64,000 bases of DNA from Pseudomonas fluorescens Q2-87 (GCF_000281895.1 NZ_CM001558.1:3724556-3788555); one strand, 5' to 3'; shown: positions 25,977 through 35,215, counted from the stretch's first letter. The notes: generated by a model not told the origin, from the sequence alone. Numbers and translations are program-made.

Positions 25977-27449
25977 TTACTTCTTAACAGAAATGGCGAT
26001 ATTGATAGGCACCTTCCAATCGGAGTTGGGCCTTCGAGCTTCAAGCTGGAGAAAGCCATTATAATAGCCCGCCGGCAGCGCCTCATTTCCACCATAGGGA
26101 TAGTATTCCAGCCGAAGGTTCAAGGGATATATCGTGCATCCCGAAATGGCATTCATTCGCGAGACGCATTTATCCCCCCTCACGCGCCTTGCCCATAATT
26201 CGACACTGACATCATCCCCTCTGGCATTGCGCAGTTTCACATTAATTTTAGTGCCAGCATCGCTCCCTGAAGATGGTATTAACTCAGTCGGCCCCACCGC
26301 TGGGGAGAAGGTTACAAAGGCGCCCTCACGGCCTGATGAACCAGGCACGGCCAATTCAGCGTAGGCTTCAGATTGTTCTCCAGGAGAGCTGACAAGCATC
26401 ATACGCAGGCCTGGTAGTTCCGGTCTGTAACCCGTCAATCGCGCCGTACTCTCACGCCAGACGCGGGCCATGTCGGCCGTCCTTGCACTTCCTATCGGCA
26501 AGCCGTAAGCATCATTGACGGCAGGTGTCGAATAGTAGAGGGATCGACTACCGGTACACATATTGGTTTTGGTTCTACCGTTGTTATAGCCATAGTTGTA
26601 GTCCGAACCGTTTGCCTCTTCGCAATGCTCCCCTCCGGCGTTATGCCCTATCTCATGGGCAAAAGTGGTGGTTGCATACCAGGCGCTAACGCTTGTGTAT
26701 CCACGAAAATATGCTCTTCCCTGCTCTTGGCTGGTGCCCGCCGAAATGGCCGCGTTCACATCAGTTTTGTACCGATCCCGATAGGAGCTGAGAAGATTTT
26801 GCCAATTGGTCAATCCCTCGTCACTGGTATTGTGAGGCACATCAAAAACGCTAACGGCACCGAGTCGCAACGAAACTTCCCCGACACGCGAGTTTCGTAA
26901 GCTGAGATTGACCATTTCAACTTGCGCAAGCGCATAGGCAATGGGATCAACTCCCAGCTGATTCAGCGCATTGGCAGAATAAGCGAAGAGCATATCAATA
27001 TAAGAGGGCCCGTCACTGGCCGTCTCCGGACGACCAATGTCTTCCTGTGATTTGACCGTATCGTTTTCCAACAAATCTTCAGCTGGCTCGGCGATGAATG
27101 TAAGGCGCCCCTGGGGGTCAACTTTTAACAAACCGTGCTTATCGGGCTCGTTGACGATTCCAACGACCGCCCCATCTGGAGACCGAACCACCACCAGCGA
27201 GCCTGCCTCCCCATCACGGGCATACAGATTGCCACTCTCAATCGTATAGCCCTGCTCAACGTGTATCGCCGAACGCTCAAAGCGGGCATCGCCAATCGCA
27301 TTGGCATATACACTCGCCGACGTCGGTTGAGGTGTGTTCTCTTGGCTTTCGGTTGCCGCATTGCTTACCGGAAAACCCAAGAGAAAAAACAGCGTAGCCG
27401 TAGCGCAACGGTAAAAAACCGCGGACGTGGACGAGCTTCGGACGTTCAT
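25977..27449 (-). CDS. Secreted reprolysin-like (M12-type) metzincin protease
   Basis: This 490-aa protein has a signal peptide (hydrophobic run ATLFFLLGFPVSNA), a propeptide-like region of about 120 residues, and a catalytic zinc motif HEIGHNAGGEH at about residues 266-276. That motif matches the metzincin HExxHxxGxxH. A beta-rich C-terminal domain of about 140 residues follows. Reprolysin-like enzymes of this kind are secreted or surface proteases. AT-richer sequence and codons such as ATA, TTA and AGA set it apart from its neighbours and suggest recent acquisition. It is monocistronic, and no dedicated secretion or inhibitor gene adjoins it. Confidence 0.82.
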   Translation of the reverse strand: MNVRSSSTSAVFYRCATATLFFLLGFPVSNAATESQENTPQPTSASVYANAIGDARFERSAIHVEQGYTIESGNLYARDGEAGSLVVVRSPDGAVVGIVNEPDKHGLLKVDPQGRLTFIAEPAEDLLENDTVKSQEDIGRPETASDGPSYIDMLFAYSANALNQLGVDPIAYALAQVEMVNLSLRNSRVGEVSLRLGAVSVFDVPHNTSDEGLTNWQNLLSSYRDRYKTDVNAAISAGTSQEQGRAYFRGYTSVSAWYATTTFAHEIGHNAGGEHCEEANGSDYNYGYNNGRTKTNMCTGSRSLYYSTPAVNDAYGLPIGSARTADMARVWRESTARLTGYRPELPGLRMMLVSSPGEQSEAYAELAVPGSSGREGAFVTFSPAVGPTELIPSSGSDAGTKINVKLRNARGDDVSVELWARRVRGDKCVSRMNAISGCTIYPLNLRLEYYPYGGNEALPAGYYNGFLQLEARRPNSDWKVPINIAISVKK

Positions 27450-27679
27450 GGCTGATATCTTCGCAGGTGACAGGAGTCATCAGCGTGATCCAATCCCACC
27501 GGAGCGGATACTGACAGAAGTACCAGTAGCGACACGGGTCAGGAAGGCTTAGGTTTACTGATTTTCTGTCCGCGAAGGCGTTGGGGGAAGACCGGGAGCC
27601 AGGGATCCATGACCGAGGCCACCGCAGACTGCGATCTTTTGTCTATGCTTGTCCCACACACATGGCAGACGAGGGATTT

Positions 27680-27898
27680 ATGGACGATCCAGTCGACAAC
27701 AAGCCGCCAACCCTGTGGCAGATGATGCACAGCGTGCTGGCTGCCGCTTTCGGCGTGCAGAGCGGCAAGAACCGCGCCCGTGACTTCACCCACGGCAAGC
27801 CCAGTCACTTCGTGATATTGGGCATCGCGTTCACGGTGATATTCGCCCTGACGCTGTTTGGCATCGTCAAGCTGGTGGTGCATCTGGCGGGGTTATAA
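27680..27898 (+). CDS. DUF2970 small membrane protein
   Basis: This 72-aa protein has the DUF2970 pattern (MMHSVLAAAFGVQSGKNRARDF) followed by one membrane span (FVILGIAFTVIFALTLFGIVKLVV). ATG 27680 has a GAGGG site. The frame stays open upstream to 27581 without family features. The function is unknown. Confidence 0.85.
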   Translation: MDDPVDNKPPTLWQMMHSVLAAAFGVQSGKNRARDFTHGKPSHFVILGIAFTVIFALTLFGIVKLVVHLAGL

Positions 27899-27922
27899 AA
27901 CTCGCGGACACTACTTAACCCT

Positions 27923-28010
27923 GTGGGAGCGGGCTTGCTCGCGAAGGCGGTGTATCAGTCAGAATCATTTTTGACTGATGCACCGCCTTCGCGAGCAAGC
28001 CCGCTCCCAC
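27923..28010. repeat. REP doublet (GTGGGAGCGGGCTTGCTCGC family)
   Basis: This is a near-perfect palindrome. Not only the REP cores but also the flanks (GGCGGTGTATCAGTC and its complement GACTGATGCACCGCC) pair, giving one long hairpin between two convergent small genes. It may serve as a bidirectional transcript end. Confidence 0.88.
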
Positions 28011-28035
28011 ATTGGGTATTGAGTGTGATGAAAGA

Positions 28036-28149
28036 CTATTGGTGACTGACCCAGAACACGGCGGTGCCCACCACCAGGATAATCAGGAACAAAATGGCCC
28101 AGGCATCAACGGTACTGTCGCTTTTCCTTGCTTTGGTCGGATTGCTCAT
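28036..28149 (-). CDS. 37-residue single-span membrane protein, unknown function
   Basis: From ATG 28149 with a GAGG site the product starts MSNPTKARKSDSTVDAWA, followed by one span (ILFLIILVVGTAVFWVSH). It is short, but the start, the ribosome site and the membrane segment are coherent. The frame remains open upstream to 28326, but that part looks non-coding. I cannot assign a role. Confidence 0.6.
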   Translation of the reverse strand: MSNPTKARKSDSTVDAWAILFLIILVVGTAVFWVSHQ

Positions 28150-28440
28150 TGCATCGCCTCTTGTCGGTTTTGTAGGTGATTGCATAGGGACTCGACCACA
28201 GTTAAGACGATGATTGCCCGTACGACAAATGTGGGTTAGGCAATAATCAATCTCATTAGTCGATTTGGTTCTTTGCATATACTCAAACATCACTTTTGCG
28301 CATAACTCAAAACAGGTATCTTGCATCGGCTCCTTTAGGAGTGCGCGGCCGTGCGCGCAGAATTGCCGAGGCAGAACCCGATTTCAGCGAGCCACCATGC
28401 AGCTGTTTCTGATCGGCCCAAGCCTGAGACCGAGACTTAT
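28150..28440. other. Intergenic region upstream of cysI
   Basis: These roughly 290 bases separate two divergent genes and are locally AT-richer. They should contain the cysI promoter and probably regulator sites, since CysB-type control is usual for cysI. A GC-rich inverted repeat (GCGCGGCCGTGCGCGC, about 28343-28358) lies in the leader. I cannot identify exact boxes. Confidence 0.4.
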
Positions 28441-30099
28441 ATGTACGTATATGACGAGTACGATCAGCGAATCATCGAGGACCGCGTCAAGCAGTTCCGT
28501 GATCAGACCCGACGCTATCTGGCAGGCGAGCTGAGCGAAGAAGAATTCCGCCCCCTGCGCTTGCAGAATGGCCTGTATATCCAGCGTTTCGCTCCGATGC
28601 TGCGCGTGGCGGTGCCTTACGGCCAACTGACTTCGCGCCAGGTGCGCAAGCTGGCCCAGATCGCCCGTGACTACGACAAGGGCTACGCCCACATCAGTAC
28701 CCGGCAGAACGTCCAGTACAACTGGCCGGCCCTGGAAGATGTGCCGCAGATCCTGGCCGAATTGGCTACCGTGCAGATGCACGCGATCCAGACCAGTGGC
28801 AACTGCCTGCGCAACGTCACCACCGACCAGTTCGCCGGCGTCGCGGCCGATGAATTGATCGACCCGCGTCCATGGTGCGAAATCGTCCGCCAGTGGACGA
28901 CGTTCCACCCGGAATTCGCCTACCTGCCACGCAAGTTCAAGATCGCCATCAATGGCTCGACCTCGGACCGTGCTGCCATCGAAGTCCATGACATCGGCCT
29001 GGAGACGGTCTACAACGCCGCCGGCGAGCTGGGCTTCCGTGTGCTGGTGGGCGGTGGCCTCGGACGTACGCCGGTGGTCGGCGCGTTCATCAATGAGTTC
29101 CTGCCGTGGCAGGACCTGCTGAGCTACCTCGACGCCATCCTGCGGGTGTACAACCGCTACGGCCGTCGCGACAACAAATACAAGGCGCGGATCAAGATCC
29201 TGGTCAAGGCCCTGACGCCTGAAGTGTTCGCCCAGAAGGTCGAAGACGAAATGGCTCACCTGCGTGGCGGCCAGACCACCCTGACCGAAGCCGAAGTCCA
29301 TCGCGTGGCCAAGCACTTCGTCGACCCCGACTACAAAGCCTTGAGCAATCAGGACGCCGAGCTGGCTGCCCTCGACAAAGAACATCCGGGCTTTGCCCGT
29401 TGGCGTACCCGCAATACCCTGGCCCACAAGAAGCCGGGCTACGTCGCGGTGACCTTGTCCCTGAAGCCGACCGGCGTTGCGCCGGGCGACATCACCGACA
29501 AGCAGCTGGACGCCGTGGCCGACCTGGCCGAGCGCTACAGCTTCGGCCAACTGCGCACTTCCCACGAGCAGAACATCATTCTGGCGGATGTTGAACAGAG
29601 CCAGTTGTTCACCCTGTGGGGCGAGTTGCGCGAGCAAGGTTTCGCCACCCCGAACATCGGCCTGCTGACCGACATCATCTGCTGCCCTGGCGGTGATTTC
29701 TGCTCCCTGGCCAACGCCAAGTCGATTCCCATCGCCGAATCGATCCAGCGTCGTTTCGACGACCTGGATTACCTGTTCGACATCGGTGAGCTGGACCTGA
29801 ACATTTCCGGTTGCATGAACGCCTGTGGTCACCACCATGTCGGCCATATCGGCATCCTGGGCGTGGACAAGAAAGGCGAAGAGTTCTACCAGGTCTCCCT
29901 GGGCGGCAGCGGTAACCGTGACGCCAGCCTGGGCAAGATCCTCGGCCCGTCGTTTGCCCAGGATGACATGCCTGACGTGATCGAAAAGCTGATCGACGTG
30001 TACATTGAACAACGTACCGAAGACGAGCGCTTCATCGACACTTACCAACGTATTGGCATCGACCTCTTCAAGGAACGCGTCTATGCAGCGAATCATTAA
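28441..30099 (+). CDS. cysI: CysI, assimilatory sulfite reductase hemoprotein
   Basis: This 552-aa nitrite/sulfite reductase has the paired ferredoxin-like and siroheme domains (TSGNCLRNVTTDQFAG; HISTRQNVQYNW). Its [4Fe-4S]-siroheme cysteines lie in CCPGGDFC (about 414-421) and SGCMNACGHH (about 458-462). It reduces sulfite to sulfide for cysteine synthesis. I chose ATG 28441 (MYVYDEYDQ). The frame is open to 28351 but without family similarity. It overlaps the following DUF934 gene by 17 bp. Confidence 0.95.
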   Translation: MYVYDEYDQRIIEDRVKQFRDQTRRYLAGELSEEEFRPLRLQNGLYIQRFAPMLRVAVPYGQLTSRQVRKLAQIARDYDKGYAHISTRQNVQYNWPALEDVPQILAELATVQMHAIQTSGNCLRNVTTDQFAGVAADELIDPRPWCEIVRQWTTFHPEFAYLPRKFKIAINGSTSDRAAIEVHDIGLETVYNAAGELGFRVLVGGGLGRTPVVGAFINEFLPWQDLLSYLDAILRVYNRYGRRDNKYKARIKILVKALTPEVFAQKVEDEMAHLRGGQTTLTEAEVHRVAKHFVDPDYKALSNQDAELAALDKEHPGFARWRTRNTLAHKKPGYVAVTLSLKPTGVAPGDITDKQLDAVADLAERYSFGQLRTSHEQNIILADVEQSQLFTLWGELREQGFATPNIGLLTDIICCPGGDFCSLANAKSIPIAESIQRRFDDLDYLFDIGELDLNISGCMNACGHHHVGHIGILGVDKKGEEFYQVSLGGSGNRDASLGKILGPSFAQDDMPDVIEKLIDVYIEQRTEDERFIDTYQRIGIDLFKERVYAANH

Positions 30100-30583
30100 G
30101 AACAACGAGGTCATCGACGAAACCTGGCACTTGTTGCCCAAGGATGCGTCCTTCGATGGTATCTCCAACTGCGATGACCTGATCGTGCCCCTGGCCCTGT
30201 GGCGTGATCATGGTCACGCCCTCAAGGCCCGCGATGGTGGCCTGGGCGTGTGGCTGGATGCCGACGAGGAAGCGGAAGAAATTGGCGATGACGCCAATCA
30301 TTTTCAGGTTATCGCCCTGAATTTCCCAGCCTTTACCGATGGTCGCAGCTACTCCAATGCCCGCCTGTTGCGTGATCGCTATGGCTTCAAGGGTGAATTG
30401 CGGGCGATTGGCGATGTGCTGCGCGACCAGCTGTTCTATATGCGCCGCTGCGGTTTCGATGCGTTTGCCTTGCGCGCCGATAAAGACCCCTATGAGGCGC
30501 TCGAAAGCCTCAAGGACTTCTCGGTGACCTACCAGGCTGCCACTGACGAACCATTGCCGCTGTTTCGCCGCCGCTCAAGCTAA
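30083..30583 (+). CDS. DUF934 protein, cysI partner
   Basis: This 166-aa cytoplasmic protein contains the DUF934 core FPAFTDGRSYSNARLLRDRYGFKGELRAIGDVLRDQLFYMRRCGF. Genes of this family are almost always next to cysI or cysH, which suggests an accessory role in sulfite reduction. The start lies inside the end of cysI, so the two are translationally coupled. The biochemical function is not established. Confidence 0.88.
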   Translation: MQRIIKNNEVIDETWHLLPKDASFDGISNCDDLIVPLALWRDHGHALKARDGGLGVWLDADEEAEEIGDDANHFQVIALNFPAFTDGRSYSNARLLRDRYGFKGELRAIGDVLRDQLFYMRRCGFDAFALRADKDPYEALESLKDFSVTYQAATDEPLPLFRRRSS

Positions 30584-30594
30584 AAAGCTCCATG

Positions 30595-30633
30595 AAAAAG
30601 CCCTGGTCCGGGTTTCCGGTCCAGGGCTTTTTT
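30595..30633 (+). terminator. Intrinsic terminator after the cysI operon
   Basis: A stem of AGCCCTGG(T)CCGG with CCGG(T)CCAGGGCT and a GTTT loop is followed by six Ts. The A-run before the stem lets it also work on the other strand. Confidence 0.9.
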
Positions 30634-30649
30634 GTGGGCGCTGATTACT

Positions 30650-30736
30650 GTGGGAGCGGAGCTTGCTCGCGAAGGCGGCGCATCTGAACAGATGATGTTG
30701 GATTTGCTGCCGCTTTCGCGAGCAAGCCCGCTCCCA
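30650..30736. repeat. REP doublet (GTGGGAGCGGGCTTGCTCGC family)
   Basis: Two inverted REP copies lie between the cysI operon terminator and the sohB stop. The left copy has one extra base (GCGGAGCTTGCTCG). Confidence 0.85.
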
Positions 30737-30773
30737 CAATGGGATTGTCAGTGACTCAACTCTGGAAACCCAG

Positions 30774-31805
30774 TTACCAGAAACGCTGCTGGGTAAGACG
30801 GCTCCACCAGCTCAGCAAGACCCGATCCACCGAACCGCTGGCCGCCATGCCGACGCGCTCTTGCAGGCTTTTACGCTCGGCGTAGTGCAGGTGATACAGC
30901 TCGGCGCCCTTGGCTCGTTCGGCCAGGTATTCATCGCTGGTCTTCAGCTCATCCACCAGGCCCTTGCCCAGCGCCGCGACACCCAGCCAGACTTCACCGG
31001 TCGCCACTTCATCGATGGCCAGCTGTGGGCGGTAGTTGGACACGAAGTTCTTGAACAGCTCATGGGTAATGTCCAGGTCTTCCTGGAATTTCTCCCGGCC
31101 CTTCTCGGTGTTTTCGCCGAACACGGTCAAGGTGCGCTTGTACTCACCCGCCGTCAGCACTTCGAAGTCGATGTCGTGCTTTTTCAGCAGCCGGTTGACG
31201 TTGGGCAGCTGCGCGACGACACCGATGGAGCCCAGGATGGCAAACGGGGCACTGATGATCTTCTCGCCAATGCACGCCATCATGTAGCCGCCGCTGGCTG
31301 CGACCTTGTCGATGCAGACCGTCAACGGCACGCCGGCCTGGCGGATACGCACCAGCTGCGACGAGGCCAGGCCGTAGCTGTGGACCATGCCGCCGCCGCT
31401 TTCCAGGCGCAGTACCACTTCATCCTTCGGGGTGGCGAGGGTCAGCAGCGCGGTGATTTCATGGCGCAGGCTCTCGGTGGCCGAAGCCTTGATGTCGCCG
31501 TCGAAATCCAGGACGAAGACCCGAGGCTTGACGGCCGGTTTGTCCTTGCGTTTCTTTTCGGCTTTTTCAACCTTGCCCTGTGTCTTGCGCAAGGCCTTGA
31601 GCTGATCCTTGTCCAGCAACGTCTGCTCCAGGCGCTCACGCAGGCCCTTGTAGAAATCGTTGAGCTTGCTCACCTGCAACTGGCCGGCCGATTTGCGCCG
31701 CCCTTTACTGCGCAACGCAGCGAAACTGGCCAGCACCACGAGGATGGCGATCACCAGTGTCACAGTCTTGGCCAGGAAACTGGCGTATTCGATGAAAAAC
31801 TCCAC
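30774..31805 (-). CDS. sohB: SohB, inner-membrane serine protease (SppA family)
   Basis: This 343-aa protein has an N-terminal membrane anchor (VEFFIEYASFLAKTVTLVIAILVVL), a charged linker and an S49 peptidase domain. The likely catalytic serine is in KVAASGGYMMACIG and the likely lysine is in TAGEYKRTLT. I chose a GTG start at 31805, 7 bases after an AGGAG site and aligned with the E. coli SohB N-terminus. Earlier in-frame starts up to 31973 add non-family sequence. It is divergent from the histidine phosphatase. Confidence 0.93.
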   Translation of the reverse strand: MEFFIEYASFLAKTVTLVIAILVVLASFAALRSKGRRKSAGQLQVSKLNDFYKGLRERLEQTLLDKDQLKALRKTQGKVEKAEKKRKDKPAVKPRVFVLDFDGDIKASATESLRHEITALLTLATPKDEVVLRLESGGGMVHSYGLASSQLVRIRQAGVPLTVCIDKVAASGGYMMACIGEKIISAPFAILGSIGVVAQLPNVNRLLKKHDIDFEVLTAGEYKRTLTVFGENTEKGREKFQEDLDITHELFKNFVSNYRPQLAIDEVATGEVWLGVAALGKGLVDELKTSDEYLAERAKGAELYHLHYAERKSLQERVGMAASGSVDRVLLSWWSRLTQQRFW

Positions 31806-32055
31806 AATGGCTCCTAATAATTCAATACGCCGCTCAAGCGCGGTGTTGCTGGTGCCCAGCATACCCATGCGCCCGCCTCGCGGCCAGCCATGAAACCTGC
31901 GGTAACCTTGCTGCGCGGCAGGCACTACGCCCTCCGCAAACGCCCTGCCCAGGGGCTGTAACAGGCATTTCAAACAAGCGTATGTTTTTTCATTGACAGC
32001 TCACCGCCATCCTCATAACCTCGCCAAACCTTCAACGTACCGGGATGACGCGGAC

Positions 32056-32766
32056 GTGGGCAGCATCTATCTGATTCGACATGGCCAGGCCTCATTCGGT
32101 GCGGACGACTACGATGTCCTTTCACCTAACGGTGTACGCCAGGCGCAAGTGCTCGGTAGCCACCTGGCAGAGCTGGGTGTCGTATTCGATCGTTGCCTCT
32201 CGGGCGACCTGCGTCGCCAGCAAGACACCGCCACGGGCGCGCTGGGCCAGATGTCCGCCGCCGGGTTGCCGGTTCCTGAGTTGGAAATCGATGCCGCGTT
32301 CAACGAGTTCGACGCCGACGCGGTGATTCGCGCCCTGTTGCCGGACATGCTCGTGCAGGAACCGGAGGCCTTGGATATCCTGCGCAATGCCGCGCAGAAC
32401 CGCGCCGAATTCCAGCGCATCTTCGCGTTGATCGTCGAGCGCTGGCTCAGCGGCCGTTACGATCCGCCCGGGCTGGAAAGCTGGCTCGGATTCGTCGAGC
32501 GGGTCCAGGCCGGCCTGCTGCGCATCCTGGCGCAAGCCGACAACAGCCACAAGATCGCCGTGTTCACTTCCGGCGGCACCATTACCGCCCTGCTCCACCT
32601 GATCATCCAGATACCGGCCCGACAGGCCTTCGAATTGAATTGGCAAATCGTCAACACCTCGCTCAACCACCTGAAATTCAGGGGCAGCGAGGTGGCCCTG
32701 GCTTCCTTCAACAGCCATGCCCATCTGCAACTGTTGAAGACCCCGGACCTCATCACCTTTCGCTGA
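32056..32766 (+). CDS. Histidine phosphatase family protein (phosphoglycerate mutase-like)
   Basis: The product begins near VGSIYLIRHGQASFGADDYD, with the RHG motif that carries the phosphohistidine. It contains LSGDLRRQQDTA with the usual second basic site and TSGGTITALLHLII near the C-terminus with the second half of the active site. GTG 32056 gives 236 aa. A longer frame from 31993 is possible because the ribosome site is weak for both. The substrate is not evident. It lies 50 bp before the SCP2 gene. Confidence 0.85.
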   Translation: MGSIYLIRHGQASFGADDYDVLSPNGVRQAQVLGSHLAELGVVFDRCLSGDLRRQQDTATGALGQMSAAGLPVPELEIDAAFNEFDADAVIRALLPDMLVQEPEALDILRNAAQNRAEFQRIFALIVERWLSGRYDPPGLESWLGFVERVQAGLLRILAQADNSHKIAVFTSGGTITALLHLIIQIPARQAFELNWQIVNTSLNHLKFRGSEVALASFNSHAHLQLLKTPDLITFR

Positions 32767-32816
32767 GTCCGGATTACTGTAGACCCTTGCTGTACCACCC
32801 AAATAAGGATTGAACC

Positions 32817-33131
32817 ATGACCTCCGTAGCCGACGCCGTACAAGCCATGAAAGCCAAGTTCAACCCAGCCGCCGCTGCCGGCCTGGACCTGGTCTTCGGT
32901 TTCCGCATCGATGACACCAAGAATTTCTCGCTGATCGTCAAGGACAGCACCTGCGAACTGCAGGAAGGTGAAAACCCGGACGCCCAGGTGACCCTGGTGA
33001 TGGACGGCGAAACCCTGGAAGGCATCGTCAGCGGCGAAACCGACGGCATGCAAGCCTTCATGGGCGGCAAACTGCGCGCCGAAGGCGACATGATGCTGGC
33101 GATGAAACTGTCCGAGCTGTTCCCAAGCTGA
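32817..33131 (+). CDS. SCP2 sterol-binding domain protein
   Basis: This 104-aa protein consists of a single SCP2 fold (VFGFRIDDTKNFSLIVKDSTCEL, LEGIVSGETDGMQAFMGGKLRAEGDMMLAMKLSELF). SCP2 proteins bind lipids or acyl-CoAs in a hydrophobic tunnel. ATG 32817 follows AAGGA. It is probably cotranscribed with the preceding phosphatase. Confidence 0.92.
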   Translation: MTSVADAVQAMKAKFNPAAAAGLDLVFGFRIDDTKNFSLIVKDSTCELQEGENPDAQVTLVMDGETLEGIVSGETDGMQAFMGGKLRAEGDMMLAMKLSELFPS

Positions 33132-33171
33132 GACAGCGCCCGCGTGCATCGCGGGCCTTGCGTTGCAGCTG

Positions 33172-33200
33172 AATCCCGCCCCGTGGCGGGATTTGTGTTT
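33172..33200 (+). terminator. Intrinsic terminator after the SCP2 gene
   Basis: A stem AATCCCGCC with GGCGGGATT and a short loop is followed by TGTGTTTCT. A second GC-rich hairpin (GCCCGCG/CGCGGGC) lies just before it. Confidence 0.7.
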
Positions 33201-33309
33201 CTAGCGCTCCCCGATTCACATCCCATCCACAACCTTGACCCTGTGATTCCAGGTATCGGTGCGGGGTGGCAGCTCTTACAATGCCGGCTTCCCTTGCATC
33301 GGCCTGAAC

Positions 33310-34173
33310 ATGGACATCGACCTCGCCCGCACCTTCCTGGAAATCGTTCGCCATGGCAGCCTCGCCGCAGCGGCGCAAAAGCTGCACGTCACCCAGACGG
33401 CCATTACCGCCCGGGTACAGAAGCTCGAAAGCCAGCTCGGCTGCGCGCTGTTCGTACGCAACCGTGCCGGTGCTCGCCTGACCGCTGACGGCGAAGCCTT
33501 CGTAATCTACGCCAACCAACTGGTGCAAACCTGGGAAGCGGCCCGTCGTGACCTGCCGTTGCCTGAGGGCTACCGCAACGTCTTGCACCTGGGCGGCGAG
33601 GTCAGCCTGTGCAATCCGTTGATGCTCGCCTGGGCCGGTGAGCTGCGCCGGCAGATCCCAGGCCATGCCCTGCGCATGGACATCCGCGACGGTGAAAAAC
33701 TGCTGCAACAGCTGGAGCTGGGCCTGTTGGATGCGGCGGTGGTGTATCAGCCCGAATACTGGCCACGCCTGCAAGTGGAACAACTGCTGGAAGAAAAACT
33801 CATCCTGGTGCGCCTGGCCGCCCGCTCCGAACCCTACGTGTACATCGACTGGAGCGCGGATTTCCGGCGCCAGCACGACACCGCGCTACCGGACAAGGCC
33901 AAGGCCGCCGTGACCTTCAACCTCGGCCCCCTGGCCTTGCAGTACATTCTGGAAAATGGCGGCAGCGGCTACTTCCGTACCCGCGTTGTGCAAAGTTACC
34001 TGGACAGCGGCATCCTGGAACGGGTGCCCAAGGCGCCGGAATTCAACTACCCCACCTACCTGGTGTACTCCCGGGACCGGGATTCGGCGGCATTGCAGCA
34101 GGCGTTCGAGGTGTTGCGAGAGATCGTCAAGACCGGCAGTGACTGGTCGCAACGCTGGGATCCGCTGACGTGA
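33310..34173 (+). CDS. LysR-family transcriptional regulator
   Basis: This 287-aa regulator has an N-terminal winged helix-turn-helix (MDIDLARTFLEIVRHGSLAAAAQKLHVTQTAITARVQKLE, residues 1-40) and a LysR substrate-binding domain. I chose ATG 33310. The frame is open to 33259. No divergent target gene adjoins it, so the regulated genes are unknown. Confidence 0.93.
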   Translation: MDIDLARTFLEIVRHGSLAAAAQKLHVTQTAITARVQKLESQLGCALFVRNRAGARLTADGEAFVIYANQLVQTWEAARRDLPLPEGYRNVLHLGGEVSLCNPLMLAWAGELRRQIPGHALRMDIRDGEKLLQQLELGLLDAAVVYQPEYWPRLQVEQLLEEKLILVRLAARSEPYVYIDWSADFRRQHDTALPDKAKAAVTFNLGPLALQYILENGGSGYFRTRVVQSYLDSGILERVPKAPEFNYPTYLVYSRDRDSAALQQAFEVLREIVKTGSDWSQRWDPLT

Positions 34174-34184
34174 AGGCCCGCGGT

Positions 34185-34214
34185 GCCAGGCTTGCCGGAA
34201 TCAGCAAGCCTGGC
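34185..34214. terminator. Bidirectional terminator-like hairpin
   Basis: A perfect 11-bp inverted repeat (GCCAGGCTTGC / GCAAGCCTGGC) with an 8-base loop sits between the convergent lysR-type and ydcH-like genes. T-tracts on both sides are poor, so confidence is moderate. Confidence 0.55.
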
Positions 34215-34230
34215 GACAGTCAGAACGGCC

Positions 34231-34464
34231 TCAGGAGGGTCGTTGCAACTTTTCCAGAATCTGGTCTTTGATCGACAGGCGCCTTTCCTTGAGCTTCTTG
34301 AGTTCGTCGTCCAGGCTGGCCCCGGCCTCGGCTTCAAGCACTGCCTTGTCGATGTCGGCATATTTATCGAAGAGCGTATTGAGCCTGGGGTCCTTGGCCC
34401 GCCGCAGCTGAATGTCTTCTTTGCTCCAGTGCAGGTCCTGGGTCAAGTCATGAGTCACAGGCAT
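34231..34464 (-). CDS. YdcH family (DUF465) small protein
   Basis: This 77-aa, charged, helical protein has the DUF465 core KEDIQLRRAKDPRLNTLFDKYADIDK and LKKLKERRLSIKDQILEKL. It is probably a two-helix coiled coil in the cytoplasm. ATG 34464 has a GGAGG site. The function is unknown. Confidence 0.92.
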   Translation of the reverse strand: MPVTHDLTQDLHWSKEDIQLRRAKDPRLNTLFDKYADIDKAVLEAEAGASLDDELKKLKERRLSIKDQILEKLQRPS

Positions 34465-34680
34465 GGGATACCTCCATCGATAGGTCAGTGGCAGACGTCT
34501 TTACGACGCTCGTCGATTATCAGAATGGCCTCGTCGACCGGGTTCTGTCGACCGCTAATCCGACCAGTGGTGACCGTTCGTCGTACTGGAACGCGTTGCG
34601 ATCAAACCTTTGCGCACGCAGGTGCCTCCATTGAACAGAGGCGGCAACGACCGCTTTTACAACCTGTGTGGAGACTAACT

Positions 34681-35202
34681 ATGGACGGATTTACCCTGCG
34701 TCAACTCGGCCTGGCAGTTGCCTTGAGTACCAGCATGGGCATGGCCTGGGCCGCGACTTCCAATGATTTCGTCGACAACGCGGCGGCCGGTGGCATTGCG
34801 GAAATCGAAACCAGCAAACTGGCGTTGCAAAAAAGCGCCTCGGCGGACGTCAAGGCATTCGCCAATACGATGATCACCGACCATACCAAAGCCAACGAAG
34901 AGTTACTTTCCCTGGCGAAAAAATACGACATCGAAGTACCAGATGAAACCACTCTGGTGAAGAAGGCCAAGGCCAAGATCCTCGATATGCGTGACGAGTC
35001 TTTTGACGCGGCCTACGCCAACAACCAGGTCATGGCCCACGAAGAAACCATCGCCCTGTTCAAGAAGGAAGCCGAGACCGTCACCGACGACAAGAAGCCC
35101 GGCAACACCGAACTCAAGGCATTTGCCCAGAAACTGTTGCCCGCTCTGCAACATCACTTGGAAGAAGCCAAGAAGCTTCAAGCCGCTCATCCAAGCAAGT
35201 AA
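34681..35202 (+). CDS. DUF4142 secreted protein
   Basis: This 173-aa periplasmic protein has a signal peptide (LRQLGLAVALSTSMGMAWAA) and a ferritin-like helical DUF4142 domain. The repeated pattern is FVDNAAAGGIAEIETSKLALQKSA...VKAFANTMITDHTKANEEL and a second half ending LLPALQHHLEEAKKLQ. ATG 34681 has a GGAG site. I infer a stress role from the family's usual setting. No partner gene is near. Confidence 0.9.
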   Translation: MDGFTLRQLGLAVALSTSMGMAWAATSNDFVDNAAAGGIAEIETSKLALQKSASADVKAFANTMITDHTKANEELLSLAKKYDIEVPDETTLVKKAKAKILDMRDESFDAAYANNQVMAHEETIALFKKEAETVTDDKKPGNTELKAFAQKLLPALQHHLEEAKKLQAAHPSK

Positions 35203-35215
35203 CGCACAGCCGACA

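Noticed and set aside
28384..30168. A 594-codon open frame opposite cysI
   Set aside because: It is a shadow of cysI with no recognisable domain, ribosome site or membrane pattern.
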